A stretch of 41,223 nucleotides of DNA from Polaromonas sp. (GTDB lineage Bacteria > Pseudomonadota > Gammaproteobacteria > Burkholderiales > Burkholderiaceae_C): the NCBI GenBank assembly GCA_025352405.1, contig JANXTM010000078.1, positions 1 through 41,223 of the forward strand. Direction: 5' to 3'. Positions within the stretch are counted from its first letter, which is position 1. Each line of letters begins with the position of its first letter. Shown piece by piece: positions 34,804 to 41,223 of the stretch. The notes beneath the pieces were generated by a model, which searched no databases, had not been told where the DNA came from, and saw only the letters and a list, made by a program, of their open reading frames with translations. Both the position numbers and the translations under genes were made by a program.

Positions 34804-35643
34804 TCAAACCGTGCTGGGGTTGCCCCAGGCATCGACTTCATAAGTGGTGACCCGAAAGCGCTGTAGCGTGTTTTGCCCGAACGCCATGGTGATCGGCACG
34901 TCGCCGGCATCGCGGCCACGCGCCATCACCACGCGGCCAATGCGTGGAGTGTTGTGGCGCGCATCGAAGGTGTACCAACGGCCACCCAGAAACACCTCAA
35001 ACCAGGCGCTGAAGTCCATCGGGTACGGCACCGGCGCAATGCCGATGTCGCCCAGGTAGCCGGTGCAATAACGCGCCGGAATGTTCATGCAACGGCACAG
35101 CGTGACGGCCAAGTGCGTGTAGTCGCGGCATACGCCAACGCCTTCACGGTGGCCTTCCAGCGCGGTGCGGGTGGCTCTGGCCTGGCTGTAGTCAAAGCGG
35201 ATATGGCGATGTACGTAGTCACAAATCGCCTGCACCCGGCCCCAGCCCATGGGCGCGTTGCCAAACTGGTTCCAGGCAAACTGCAGCAGTGCGCTGTCTA
35301 CTTCGCAGTAGCGACTGGGCAGCAAAAACTGCAGCGTTTCTGGGGGCAGGTCGGTGGGGTCATGCTGCCAGGCAGACCAGTTCACCTCGTCTGGAAGGCC
35401 TGAGTCGCGTATGACCGACTCGCTGTAAAGCCGCACCTGGTTGACGCCTGCAAACGCATTGACGCGCCCGCACTGGTTGCCAAAAGCATCGTCGTATTCG
35501 TCCACCAGCAGCTCCGGCTCAACGGTGATGGACTCTGGCGCCACCAGGTCGGCGCGCCGTGATGGATGGACGCGCAAAAGATAAACCAGCGCCATCGGCG
35601 AAGTGATGGCCAGTTTAATGTCAAAACCGATTTTGATGTGCAT
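34804..35643 (-). CDS. Transglutaminase-like protease-fold protein
   Basis: 279 residues from the ATG at 35643; upstream in-frame codons lack family sequence. An N-terminal beta-rich domain is followed by a papain-like core (about 150-260). The catalytic Cys lies in GVGVCRDYTHLAVTLCR, and the Asp/His region reads PMDFSAWFEVFLGGRWYTFDARHN. The position often held by His before Ala-Trp is Ser here, though I believe related bacterial members also vary at it. Probably cytoplasmic, since no signal peptide is visible. It precedes the FGase-like gene by 16 bases, so the two form an operon. Confidence 0.85.
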   Translation of the reverse strand: MHIKIGFDIKLAITSPMALVYLLRVHPSRRADLVAPESITVEPELLVDEYDDAFGNQCGRVNAFAGVNQVRLYSESVIRDSGLPDEVNWSAWQHDPTDLPPETLQFLLPSRYCEVDSALLQFAWNQFGNAPMGWGRVQAICDYVHRHIRFDYSQARATRTALEGHREGVGVCRDYTHLAVTLCRCMNIPARYCTGYLGDIGIAPVPYPMDFSAWFEVFLGGRWYTFDARHNTPRIGRVVMARGRDAGDVPITMAFGQNTLQRFRVTTYEVDAWGNPSTV

Positions 35644-35831
35644 GGGGTGTGGTCCAGCCAAAAGCAGTTGGGTCGGCAGAGATGACAAGACCTGATTTGA
35701 ACCCATCGGGACCATGCCCGGGAATGTGCTGGTCAGGGTGTGGTGAAAGTATCCACGCAAGCGCCGTGCCAGTGTCAGACGATAGAGGTTTTTCGGACGG
35801 ATGCGTCCAGCGGGGCGACATGCCGCAACCG

Positions 35832-36410
35832 TCACAGCATCGGTTTGGCCACAAATCCTATAACCAGCCCCTGCGCAGTAACAGTGATGCTGCCCGGCTG
35901 CAGCCCCATACCGTCGGGCAGCGCCAAATCTTGCGGCTTGAAGGTGTGCAGCACTGCGTCCTGCAGGGCTTGCTCAGCCAGTGCCGGCCCATAGGCTGCC
36001 AGTAAGGCCGAAGGTTGCGGCGGCAGGCCGTCGAACTGCAGCGTGTTCACACGCAACTGGTGCGCGCGTATAGACAAATCACTCGCCTCATAACGCAGCG
36101 CAAAATCCAGATCAAAGGTGCCGGTGTAGGCGAGTCGTAGCGCCTGGCCTGCAGCCCCGACCACCATGTCTGCGCCGAGCCGGTTTTGCCCGGGCAGCAA
36201 TCGCAGGCGCGGCGCCTGCACACTGATGTTTACTAGCCCGCCGACAGGCAGGCGCAGTGGAAAGCGCTGCGCCACCGCCTGCTCCAGTTTTGCGGCGGGT
36301 ACGGTGTAGCCCGGCTGCGCCTGCTGCGCTTTTACCAGCGGCCAGGCCAGATACACCGCACTGCCCAGAGCCAGGCGCAAGGGTGTTGTCAGCAATAGTC
36401 TGCGTTCCAT
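35832..36410 (-). CDS. DUF1439-type exported protein
   Basis: 192 residues from the ATG at 36410, with AAAGGAG seven bases upstream. A signal-peptide-like N-terminus (ERRLLLTTPLRLALGSAVYLAWPLVKA) precedes a chain with alternating hydrophobic pattern, including GYTVPAAKLEQAVAQRFPL, as in the DUF1439 family. No lipobox Cys is present, so it would be periplasmic or anchored by its N-terminus. Function unknown. Confidence 0.72.
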   Translation of the reverse strand: MERRLLLTTPLRLALGSAVYLAWPLVKAQQAQPGYTVPAAKLEQAVAQRFPLRLPVGGLVNISVQAPRLRLLPGQNRLGADMVVGAAGQALRLAYTGTFDLDFALRYEASDLSIRAHQLRVNTLQFDGLPPQPSALLAAYGPALAEQALQDAVLHTFKPQDLALPDGMGLQPGSITVTAQGLVIGFVAKPML

Positions 36411-36587
36411 GGCGTGCTCCTTTGAAGACCCTGCATGCATTGTGCGGCCCGCATGATGGGCAATGTAAAGCGCCGGTAGCGTATTGCAAAGTTGTGTTGT
36501 GGGCGTCAACAGCGCAGCGGTGCGCCTCGTTGAACATTCGGTCATCGTGAAATCAGGCAACCCAAGCAAACCATTCAAAGGACTCTC

Positions 36588-37076
36588 ATGAACAAGTTAC
36601 TCGCTACCCTTATTGCCACCCTGTTTGTTGGCATTGCATCAGCCCAAACACCTGCGCCCGTCGCACCCGTCACGCCGGCAGTCGTCAAGGCCCAAGCCAA
36701 AGCCAACAAGTCTGTTGATGCCGCTGTAAAAAGTGAAGCCAAAGTTGGTGTGAAGGCGCATGCCAAGGTCGAAAAAGCGCAAGTTAAATCAGCTGAGAAA
36801 ACAGCCGACGCTACCGCTGACGCAGCCGCGACCAAAGCCAAAGCGCTGGCTTACGTTGCCAAAGCCAACGCTGAAGACAAAACAAAAGCCACCAACAAGG
36901 CTGAAAAAGTCAGCGCCAAGGCCGACGCAAAAGCCAACAAAACCATCGTCAAAGCGAATGCCAAAGTAGATGCAGTCAAGGTTGAGGCCGCAGCCGACAA
37001 AGCTGTTGCCAAGACCGAAACCACTTCTGTCAAGGCGCAAGCCAAGGCCGACGTGAAAGCCGCTGCAACCAAGTAA
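36588..37076 (+). CDS. Secreted Lys/Ala-rich low-complexity protein
   Basis: 162 residues with AAGGA upstream. A clear signal peptide (NKLLATLIATLFVGIASA) is followed by a mature chain made almost entirely of Ala, Lys, Val, Asp, Glu and Thr. Imperfect repeats of the type AKAxAK recur, resembling histone H1 tails or long amphipathic helices. It is strongly basic, predicted helical and without Cys or aromatic residues. It could bind polyanions in the periplasm or envelope. No enzyme motif. A strong terminator follows, so it is a one-gene unit. Confidence 0.8.
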   Translation: MNKLLATLIATLFVGIASAQTPAPVAPVTPAVVKAQAKANKSVDAAVKSEAKVGVKAHAKVEKAQVKSAEKTADATADAAATKAKALAYVAKANAEDKTKATNKAEKVSAKADAKANKTIVKANAKVDAVKVEAAADKAVAKTETTSVKAQAKADVKAAATK

Positions 37077-37090
37077 CTGCAGTTGTCATC

Positions 37091-37110
37091 GCGCTTGTAG
37101 TTGCAAGCGC
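37091..37110 (+). other. Hairpin before the terminator
   Basis: GCGCTTG (37091-37097), loop TAGTTG, CAAGCGC (37104-37110): a perfect 7-bp stem in the 3' untranslated region of the Lys/Ala-rich gene. Confidence 0.6.
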
Positions 37111-37120
37111 TTTGTGAAAT

Positions 37121-37150
37121 AAAAAGACAGGCACGGCCTGTCTTTTTTTT
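37121..37150 (+). terminator. Rho-independent terminator after the Lys/Ala-rich gene
   Basis: AAAAAGACAGGC (37121-37132), loop ACG, GCCTGTCTTTTT (37136-37147) and three more T. Strong, and able to serve both strands, ending the zinc-ribbon gene from the other side too. Confidence 0.93.
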
Positions 37151-37178
37151 GGCTGCTTTGCAGCGTAGCCGTGCTTGT

Positions 37179-37430
37179 CTACCTGCCCACAACTGACCAG
37201 CCTGCATGGAGGTTGGTTTTGTCGTTCTCGTACTCCCAGCGTGTGCCGCAGCGGTCACAGCGGTAGCTGGTAATGGCTACCAGACCGTGGCGGCGCGTCT
37301 CGTGGCGGTTGTCGCCCTGCACCAGCTCGGGGTGGCCCGGTGCCTTGCGCCAGTTACGCTGAACGCCTGCGCATGAATCGCAGAGCTCCATTTTCTTCAA
37401 TTCGTTTTGTCGGTTGGTGTCGTCGGTCAT
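37179..37430 (-). CDS. Small zinc-ribbon protein
   Basis: 83 residues. Two CxxC pairs, LCDSCAG near residue 17 and YRCDRCGTRWEYE near residue 57, form a likely zinc ribbon. No enzymatic domain. It could be a nucleic-acid-binding or protein-interaction module. Upstream ribosome site weak. Convergent with the Lys/Ala-rich gene. Confidence 0.65.
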   Translation of the reverse strand: MTDDTNRQNELKKMELCDSCAGVQRNWRKAPGHPELVQGDNRHETRRHGLVAITSYRCDRCGTRWEYENDKTNLHAGWSVVGR

Positions 37431-37534
37431 GGTGCTACTTTTAATGTGTAGATGAGGCCCGCCAAAGCGTTAGCTTTTTGTCGGTATGCGATGGGCTCCA
37501 TTGTCGCCTTTCCGGTTTGGCGATTGATGCGCGA

Positions 37535-38332
37535 TCAAACGCCCGAGTCTTTTTGCGGCGAGCGCAAGCTGCGCAAACGCTGGTGCAACCCATCGTCGAG
37601 ATCTACCGGCAACTGCTGTTTCGCGAGCAGGTAGTGACTGGTGAACACGTCCAGCCAGGCCTCCAGTGTCTGCGCTGCAAGCGGCTCGCCGCTAATTGCC
37701 AGGCACAGTGCGGCCACCTCTGATGTACAGAAGTGGTCTGCATGCTGGGAGCGGCGCAAGCGGTACCTGGAGAGCTGATCGCTTTGCAGGCTGAGCACCG
37801 GCAGGTGGTCCAGGTAGGGACTTTTGCGAAACATCTTGCGGGCCTCGGGCCAGGTCGCGTCAAGCAATACAAACAGCGGGCGCTTGCCTGCTGCTGGCGC
37901 TTCGGTTGACACCCCGGTGACCACGCGCCCGCCCTCTACCAATTCCCCTGGAAACACCAGGTACGGCTGCCACTGCGGGTCGGCCAGCAGGGCCAGCAAG
38001 GCGGGGTCAACTTCAGTGCGCGCCCAGCCAAAGGCAAAGGTGTCAGCTACCACATCGGCTATCAGCCAGCCGGTGTTGCTGGGTTTGAGCGGCTCAATGT
38101 CGGCCATGACCAGGCACACCCCCGCGCGTACAGGCAAGGCCGGACGCAAGGCGCACAGGCAGTGCGTGGGCACCAGACGGCATCCGGGGCAGCGCTCCCC
38201 GCGCGGCCCGCCTCGGGCCAGAAAAGGTTTGGAACTACGCGCCAGACGCGCCGTGCGCAGGCGAGCGACAGCGTGTACCAAGGCCGCGGCCCGGGGCATC
38301 GAATTCGTCAGGATGGGGTCGGTGGCGGGCAT
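37535..38332 (-). CDS. DTW-domain tRNA-uridine aminocarboxypropyltransferase
   Basis: 265 residues; an ATG at 38299 is an alternative start. This family uses S-adenosylmethionine to place the acp3 group on uridine in tRNA (TapT/YfiP type). Motifs are the N-terminal zinc-like cluster ERCPGCRLVPTHCLC, the name-giving DATW in FVLLDATWPEARKM, and SRYRLRRSQHADHFCTSE. Length and order fit the family. It stands alone between the zinc-ribbon gene and the BLUF pair. Confidence 0.9.
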   Translation of the reverse strand: MPATDPILTNSMPRAAALVHAVARLRTARLARSSKPFLARGGPRGERCPGCRLVPTHCLCALRPALPVRAGVCLVMADIEPLKPSNTGWLIADVVADTFAFGWARTEVDPALLALLADPQWQPYLVFPGELVEGGRVVTGVSTEAPAAGKRPLFVLLDATWPEARKMFRKSPYLDHLPVLSLQSDQLSRYRLRRSQHADHFCTSEVAALCLAISGEPLAAQTLEAWLDVFTSHYLLAKQQLPVDLDDGLHQRLRSLRSPQKDSGV

Positions 38333-38414
38333 TTAATAAACAGCGTGGTGGGCGAGCCCAGCTTGGCAATACCCGCTGGGTTAAATCGGAGCTAGGGGCG
38401 ATCTGCCACGCGGA

Positions 38415-38615
38415 TTATTCATCAACTTGGCTATCCGTGACTTTTAAAATGCCAGAAGTGATGGCGTTTCTGATCAGCTGCTTTTCGTAATGGCGGTTAC
38501 GCCTGCCCTTTTTAGCGCCAGAGCGTTTGCCGATGCGCTTGTCCACCACGATGTTGCCCAGCTGGCTTAAATCGTTGATGTCCTGTATCGCGTTGGGTGC
38601 GGTGCGTTTGCCCAT
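38415..38615 (-). CDS. Small basic protein downstream of BLUF gene
   Basis: 66 residues, basic in the middle (KRIGKRSGAKKGRRNRHYEKQLIRNAI). It begins 19 bases after the BLUF stop, so it is probably co-transcribed. No family recognised. As BLUF proteins without an output domain act through partners, this could be the partner, but that is only inferred from position. Confidence 0.55.
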   Translation of the reverse strand: MGKRTAPNAIQDINDLSQLGNIVVDKRIGKRSGAKKGRRNRHYEKQLIRNAITSGILKVTDSQVDE

Positions 38616-38634
38616 GGGCTTTGCATCAAACCGT

Positions 38635-39054
38635 TTAGCTCACCCACGCAGCGTTGTGCATGATTTCATCAAAAAATGCACGCAAGGTGGTGGGGCTCAT
38701 GGTGTAAGGGTCAAAGCTGGCCGAGCGCGAATACTTCAAATAAATCGCCCGATTGGACTCCAGCGACGCCAGCGAGCCCATAGACCACTGGGTGAACTTG
38801 CGTGACGCAATCTCAGCAAAATCCAGAATGGCCGGGTCTCTGTGGCGCGGGTCCAGCAATATGCGGTGGTACAGCAGACTGACGGCGGTGCGGTCGCCTT
38901 CAAGTTGCTGCAAAAAAATGCCGTTCGCAAGGCAGAGCGCACCCGTCACGCCAACGCGTGCGTTGTTACGCTGTGAAGATGCGAGGATATTTTTCAGGTC
39001 TTCAGGAACCAGTGTTTTGGATGTGCGGCTGGCGTAGGTGAGTTGTATCAGCAT
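38635..39054 (-). CDS. BLUF-domain blue-light photoreceptor
   Basis: 139 residues: a single BLUF domain plus a short C-terminal helical tail. The FAD-site residues are present: Tyr7 (LIQLTYASR), Asn30/Asn31 (RNNARVGVTGAL) and Gln49 (FLQQLEGD), with Trp-x-Met in FTQWSMGS. Light shifts hydrogen bonds around the flavin and changes the surface for a partner protein. There is no output domain, so it is a short BLUF protein of the PixD/BlrB kind. A small basic protein gene follows. Confidence 0.93.
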   Translation of the reverse strand: MLIQLTYASRTSKTLVPEDLKNILASSQRNNARVGVTGALCLANGIFLQQLEGDRTAVSLLYHRILLDPRHRDPAILDFAEIASRKFTQWSMGSLASLESNRAIYLKYSRSASFDPYTMSPTTLRAFFDEIMHNAAWVS

Positions 39055-39151
39055 GGTGAGCTCTGAAAATATTTCAGTTTGCCAGCTAATGTCTCACCCA
39101 GCGTACCCCGGGGTATTGCGCAGACCGCCTTCGCCGACTGGTGCCAGGCAC

Positions 39152-39207
39152 AAAATCAGCCTTTCGGGCAGTAAATACGGGGGCGAGCCGCTATCTAAAT
39201 CGTAGCG
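39152..39207 (+). repeat. Dispersed repeat, copy 6
   Basis: AAAATCAGCCTTTCGGGCAG, then TAAATACGGGGGCGAGCCGC and TATCTAAATCGTAGCG. It ends five bases from the stop codon of the VOC gene (minus strand), so it lies at that gene's 3' end. Confidence 0.8.
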
Positions 39208-39211
39208 TTCT

Positions 39212-39592
39212 TTATTTGGCAGGCCGGTGCAGCGCGCAAATCTTGTTGCCGTCCGGGTCACGCAGGTACGCCAGGTAGAGCTTGCCGAACGGGCCATCAC
39301 GAAAGCCCGGGGGTTCTTCACAGCTGGTGCCGCCATTGGCAATACCCGCCGCGTGGAAAGCGTCGCCCTGCTCTGGCGACTCCACGTTAAACCCGATGGT
39401 GCTGCCATTGCCGTGGCAAGCCGGCTCACCATTGATAGGCGTGGTGATCGCGAAAGTCCCCGTCGGGCTGCGGTAGAAATACCGGTTTTTATTGGCAAAC
39501 CCCGGGCTGACGCCCAGCGTGCCAAGCAGCGCGTCGTAAAACTTCTTTGAAACTTCGAGGTCGTTAACACCTAACATGACATGACTGAACAT
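39212..39592 (-). CDS. VOC (glyoxalase/bleomycin-resistance fold) protein
   Basis: 126 residues with GGAG six bases upstream. One VOC unit pair: FSHVMLGVNDLEVSKKFYDALLG at the N-terminus with the first metal-type His, and LYLAYLRDPDGNKICALHRP at the C-terminus. Members are small metal-dependent lyases, dioxygenases or binding proteins; this one resembles glutathione-linked VOC proteins of unknown substrate. Confidence 0.88.
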   Translation of the reverse strand: MFSHVMLGVNDLEVSKKFYDALLGTLGVSPGFANKNRYFYRSPTGTFAITTPINGEPACHGNGSTIGFNVESPEQGDAFHAAGIANGGTSCEEPPGFRDGPFGKLYLAYLRDPDGNKICALHRPAK

Positions 39593-39745
39593 TTCGTCTC
39601 CGTTGGGGCTGGTTAAAGGTGAAATTAAGGGTGATTAAGGGCCAAATGAAGCCGGTGAAATGGTAATCGATGGTCAATGCCTAGGCTGTCGCGTAGCGTG
39701 CAGGTGGCAGGTACGCCCTGATGGGGTTGATGGATGAAGTCGATG

Positions 39746-39765
39746 TACTGTTTGTAAGTACAGTA
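39746..39765. promoter_or_regulatory. LexA-binding SOS box
   Basis: TACTGT-N8-ACAGTA, a perfect dyad that contains the full CTGT-N8-ACAG LexA consensus of gamma- and beta-proteobacteria. It ends 23 bases before the ATG of the Bro-N gene, overlapping where its promoter should be. Confidence 0.85.
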
Positions 39766-39788
39766 GCTGCAAATACAGGGAGTCACAA

Positions 39789-40246
39789 ATGAAAATATTG
39801 CCCGGCGACTTTGACGGCCAGTCCATTCGCCGCGTGTTTGACGAAGACACTGAGATTTGGTGGTTCTCGGTGATTGATGTGGTGCAGGTGCTGACGCAGC
39901 AAGCCGACTACCAAACCGCCCGTAAATACTGGAACCAGCTCAAATTGCGCTTGGACAAAGAAGGCAGCGAGTCGGTGACAAACTGTCACCGACTGAAATT
40001 ACCTGCAGCAGACGGCAAAAACTACCTCACCGACGTAGCCACTGCTGAAACCCTGCTTCGTTTGGTGCAGTCCATCCCCAGCCCCAAAGCCGAACCCATC
40101 AAACTTTGGCTTGCTAAGGTAGGCTAGCCAAGCAGACGCGCAAACAACTGGAGAGTCAAACCGGCAAGTCGGTGGTGTCTGGGCAGAACTACCTGGCGCC
40201 TGGCGCTGCGAAAGGCTTAGTGAATCCTTCGCCGAGGAAGCCGTAG
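39789..40246 (+). pseudogene. Bro-N (DinD-like) protein gene with internal deletion
   Basis: The first frame (39789-40127, 112 codons, GGGAG upstream) encodes an intact Bro-N domain: FDEDTEIWWFSVIDVVQVLT, RKYWNQLKLRL, KLPAADGKNYLTDVATAE and PIKLWLAKVG. It stops there. Three bases on, in another frame (40130-40246), the sequence reads KQTRKQLESQTGKSVVSGQNYL. This is the C-terminal end of full-length relatives, which have some 150 residues between these two parts. The gene has therefore lost its middle and shifted frame. The Bro-N piece could still be made as a truncated DNA-binding protein under LexA control. Confidence 0.78.
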
Positions 40247-40307
40247 CCTAGATGGGCGGGTTATGGGGTCGGAGGCGAGAGGTAGAAAGCCTGGATTCTG
40301 ATGACTC

Positions 40308-40358
40308 AATGCTATATGTTTAGTAGCTGCTTGCGACCGTATTTATTGGGCTGACGGC
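40308..40358 (-). repeat. Dispersed repeat, copy 7 (divergent)
   Basis: On the minus strand it reads GCCGTCAGCCCAATAAATAC, then GGTCGCAAGCAGCTACTAAA and CATATAGCATTG. The 5' half and the ATAGCAT end match the family; the middle is more diverged. Confidence 0.6.
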
Positions 40359-40540
40359 GCGTTTGATGGGTGAAAATGACCTGAAGGAGCTTGGAAACGC
40401 GAGTTTTAGGATAAAAGAATTGGAGTCTGACTCTCGATTCTCGATTCTCGGACCCCCGATTCTCAGCACACAGGGCTTTTGCTATCGGAGCCTCTCGAAA
40501 CCCCAGCAGTTTTTGCGAAGTGTGTACAACCCAGCGGAGC

Positions 40541-41223
40541 CTACTCTGTCTCAGCCGGCGTCATGGTGCCCGGCAGCTCGGCAAACTTTTCCGCCATCGT
40601 GGGGTTGCCCCGTGTGAGCTTCTTGATAGTCAGATCGTCGGCCTTGTCGTTGGCGAGTCGCAAATTGTTCGCTGACTTGTGCAGCGCTTCCTTGGTCTTC
40701 TCCAGGTCCTTGATTGCTTCGTCGATGCGCCGAACAGCTTCTTCAAAGCCTTCGGAGGCCAGGCGCCAATTGCGACCAAACGCTGTCTTGAATTCGTCGA
40801 GCTGGGTTTCGAACTTTGTAATGTCCACGTTCTGCGAGCGCACCAACGCCAGCTCGGACTTGTACTTCATTGAGTTCAATGCGGCATTGCGCAGCAGCGT
40901 GATCAGCGGCACAAAGAACTGCGGCCGCACCACGTACATCTTCGGATACCGGTGCGAGACATCGACGATGCCGCTGTTGTACAACTCGCTCTCTGGCTCA
41001 ATCAGGGACACCAGCACCGCGTACTCGCACGCCTTTTCAGTGCGGTCCTTGTCCAGCTCTTTCAGAAAATCCTCATTCCTCTTCTTGGTCGCCGTTTCAT
41101 CGCTCTCGTTCTTCATCTCAAACATGATGGAGACAATCTCGGCGCCCGACTCGTCCGAGTCGCGAAAAATGTAGTCCCCCTTGCTGCCGGTGCGGGCGTC
41201 GTTGTCTTTCTCAAAATGCGCCC
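40541..41223 (-). CDS. DUF2130-family protein (5' part outside window)
   Basis: 226 codons are visible and the frame is open at the right edge, so the start is outside. The stretch [20 protein letters not shown], then [20 protein letters not shown] and [19 protein letters not shown], is the conserved core of DUF2130. Its pattern of E-x-K residues recalls restriction-endonuclease-like nuclease folds. The C-terminal third is a coiled-coil-rich helix region ([33 protein letters not shown]). Function unknown; often found in accessory regions. Confidence 0.85.
   Translation of the reverse strand, partial: AHFEKDNDARTGSKGDYIFRDSDESGAEIVSIMFEMKNESDETATKKRNEDFLKELDKDRTEKACEYAVLVSLIEPESELYNSGIVDVSHRYPKMYVVRPQFFVPLITLLRNAALNSMKYKSELALVRSQNVDITKFETQLDEFKTAFGRNWRLASEGFEEAVRRIDEAIKDLEKTKEALHKSANNLRLANDKADDLTIKKLTRGNPTMAEKFAELPGTMTPAETE

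Noticed and set aside
35000..35050. Transglutaminase missing its catalytic His (Ser in DFSAWFE)
   Set aside because: Related bacterial proteins also vary at this place as far as I recall, and a His follows in FDARHN, so it is not clearly a lost active site.
36588..37076. Tandem DNA repeat in the Lys/Ala-rich gene
   Set aside because: The repetition is at the level of amino-acid composition; at the DNA level the units differ too much for a true tandem repeat.

Overview
The window looks like chromosomal DNA of a beta-proteobacterium of the order Burkholderiales, most likely family Comamonadaceae (Polaromonas/Rhodoferax-like). The pointers are the moderately GC-rich codon use, an orphan Bug-type (TctC) binding protein next to a LysR regulator, a tkt-gap gene order, a murU-pepP pair, and a short interspersed intergenic repeat of a kind I associate with that family. 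No rRNA, tRNA, CRISPR array, complete insertion sequence or prophage was found. Genus assignment is inference.

Layout. 1-4601 (minus strand): a sigma-54 activator gene, then a well-formed -24/-12 promoter, then rhodanese, OsmC-like and acyl-CoA-dehydrogenase-like genes, which look like a small sulfur or organic-substrate operon. 4810-6834: a lipoprotein gamma-glutamyltransferase. 6930-9549 (minus): a glutaredoxin-like protein, pepP and murU; murU contains a dispersed repeat inside its reading frame. 9802-13490: transketolase, a DUF4160/DUF2442 pair and GAPDH, ending in a strong terminator. 13703-15031: a YjjJ-type HipA kinase fused to its own DNA-binding domain. 15032-15829: about 800 bases with no convincing gene.

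15830-23184: a complete catabolic and uptake unit. A PAS-LuxR regulator is divergent from an amidohydrolase, a full branched-chain-amino-acid-type ABC transporter (two ATPases, binding protein, two permeases) and a GAF-domain protein. The divergent promoter region carries a 20-bp TTGCTTA-N6-TAAGCAA dyad. 23602-24282: a protein with both signature motifs of halohydrin dehalogenases (T-x4-F-x-G and S-x12-Y-x3-R), the most notable gene in the window. 24529-27711: LysR regulator, Bug binding protein and an isocitrate/isopropylmalate-dehydrogenase-family enzyme.

27903-39592: mostly single genes. They include a DUF3616 protein, an apparently exported methyltransferase, an MntH/Nramp transporter, a PAS-PAS histidine kinase, a transglutaminase/N-formylglutamate-amidohydrolase pair, a DUF1439 protein, a secreted Lys/Ala-rich protein, a DTW-domain tRNA modification enzyme, a BLUF photoreceptor and a VOC protein. 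39746-40246: a perfect LexA-type SOS box in front of a Bro-N (DinD-like) gene that has lost its middle. 40541-41223: the 3' part of a DUF2130 gene that runs off the window.

At least seven copies of one repeat of about 50-60 bp are scattered across the window, six intergenic and one coding. They are the main structure not explained by the genes.
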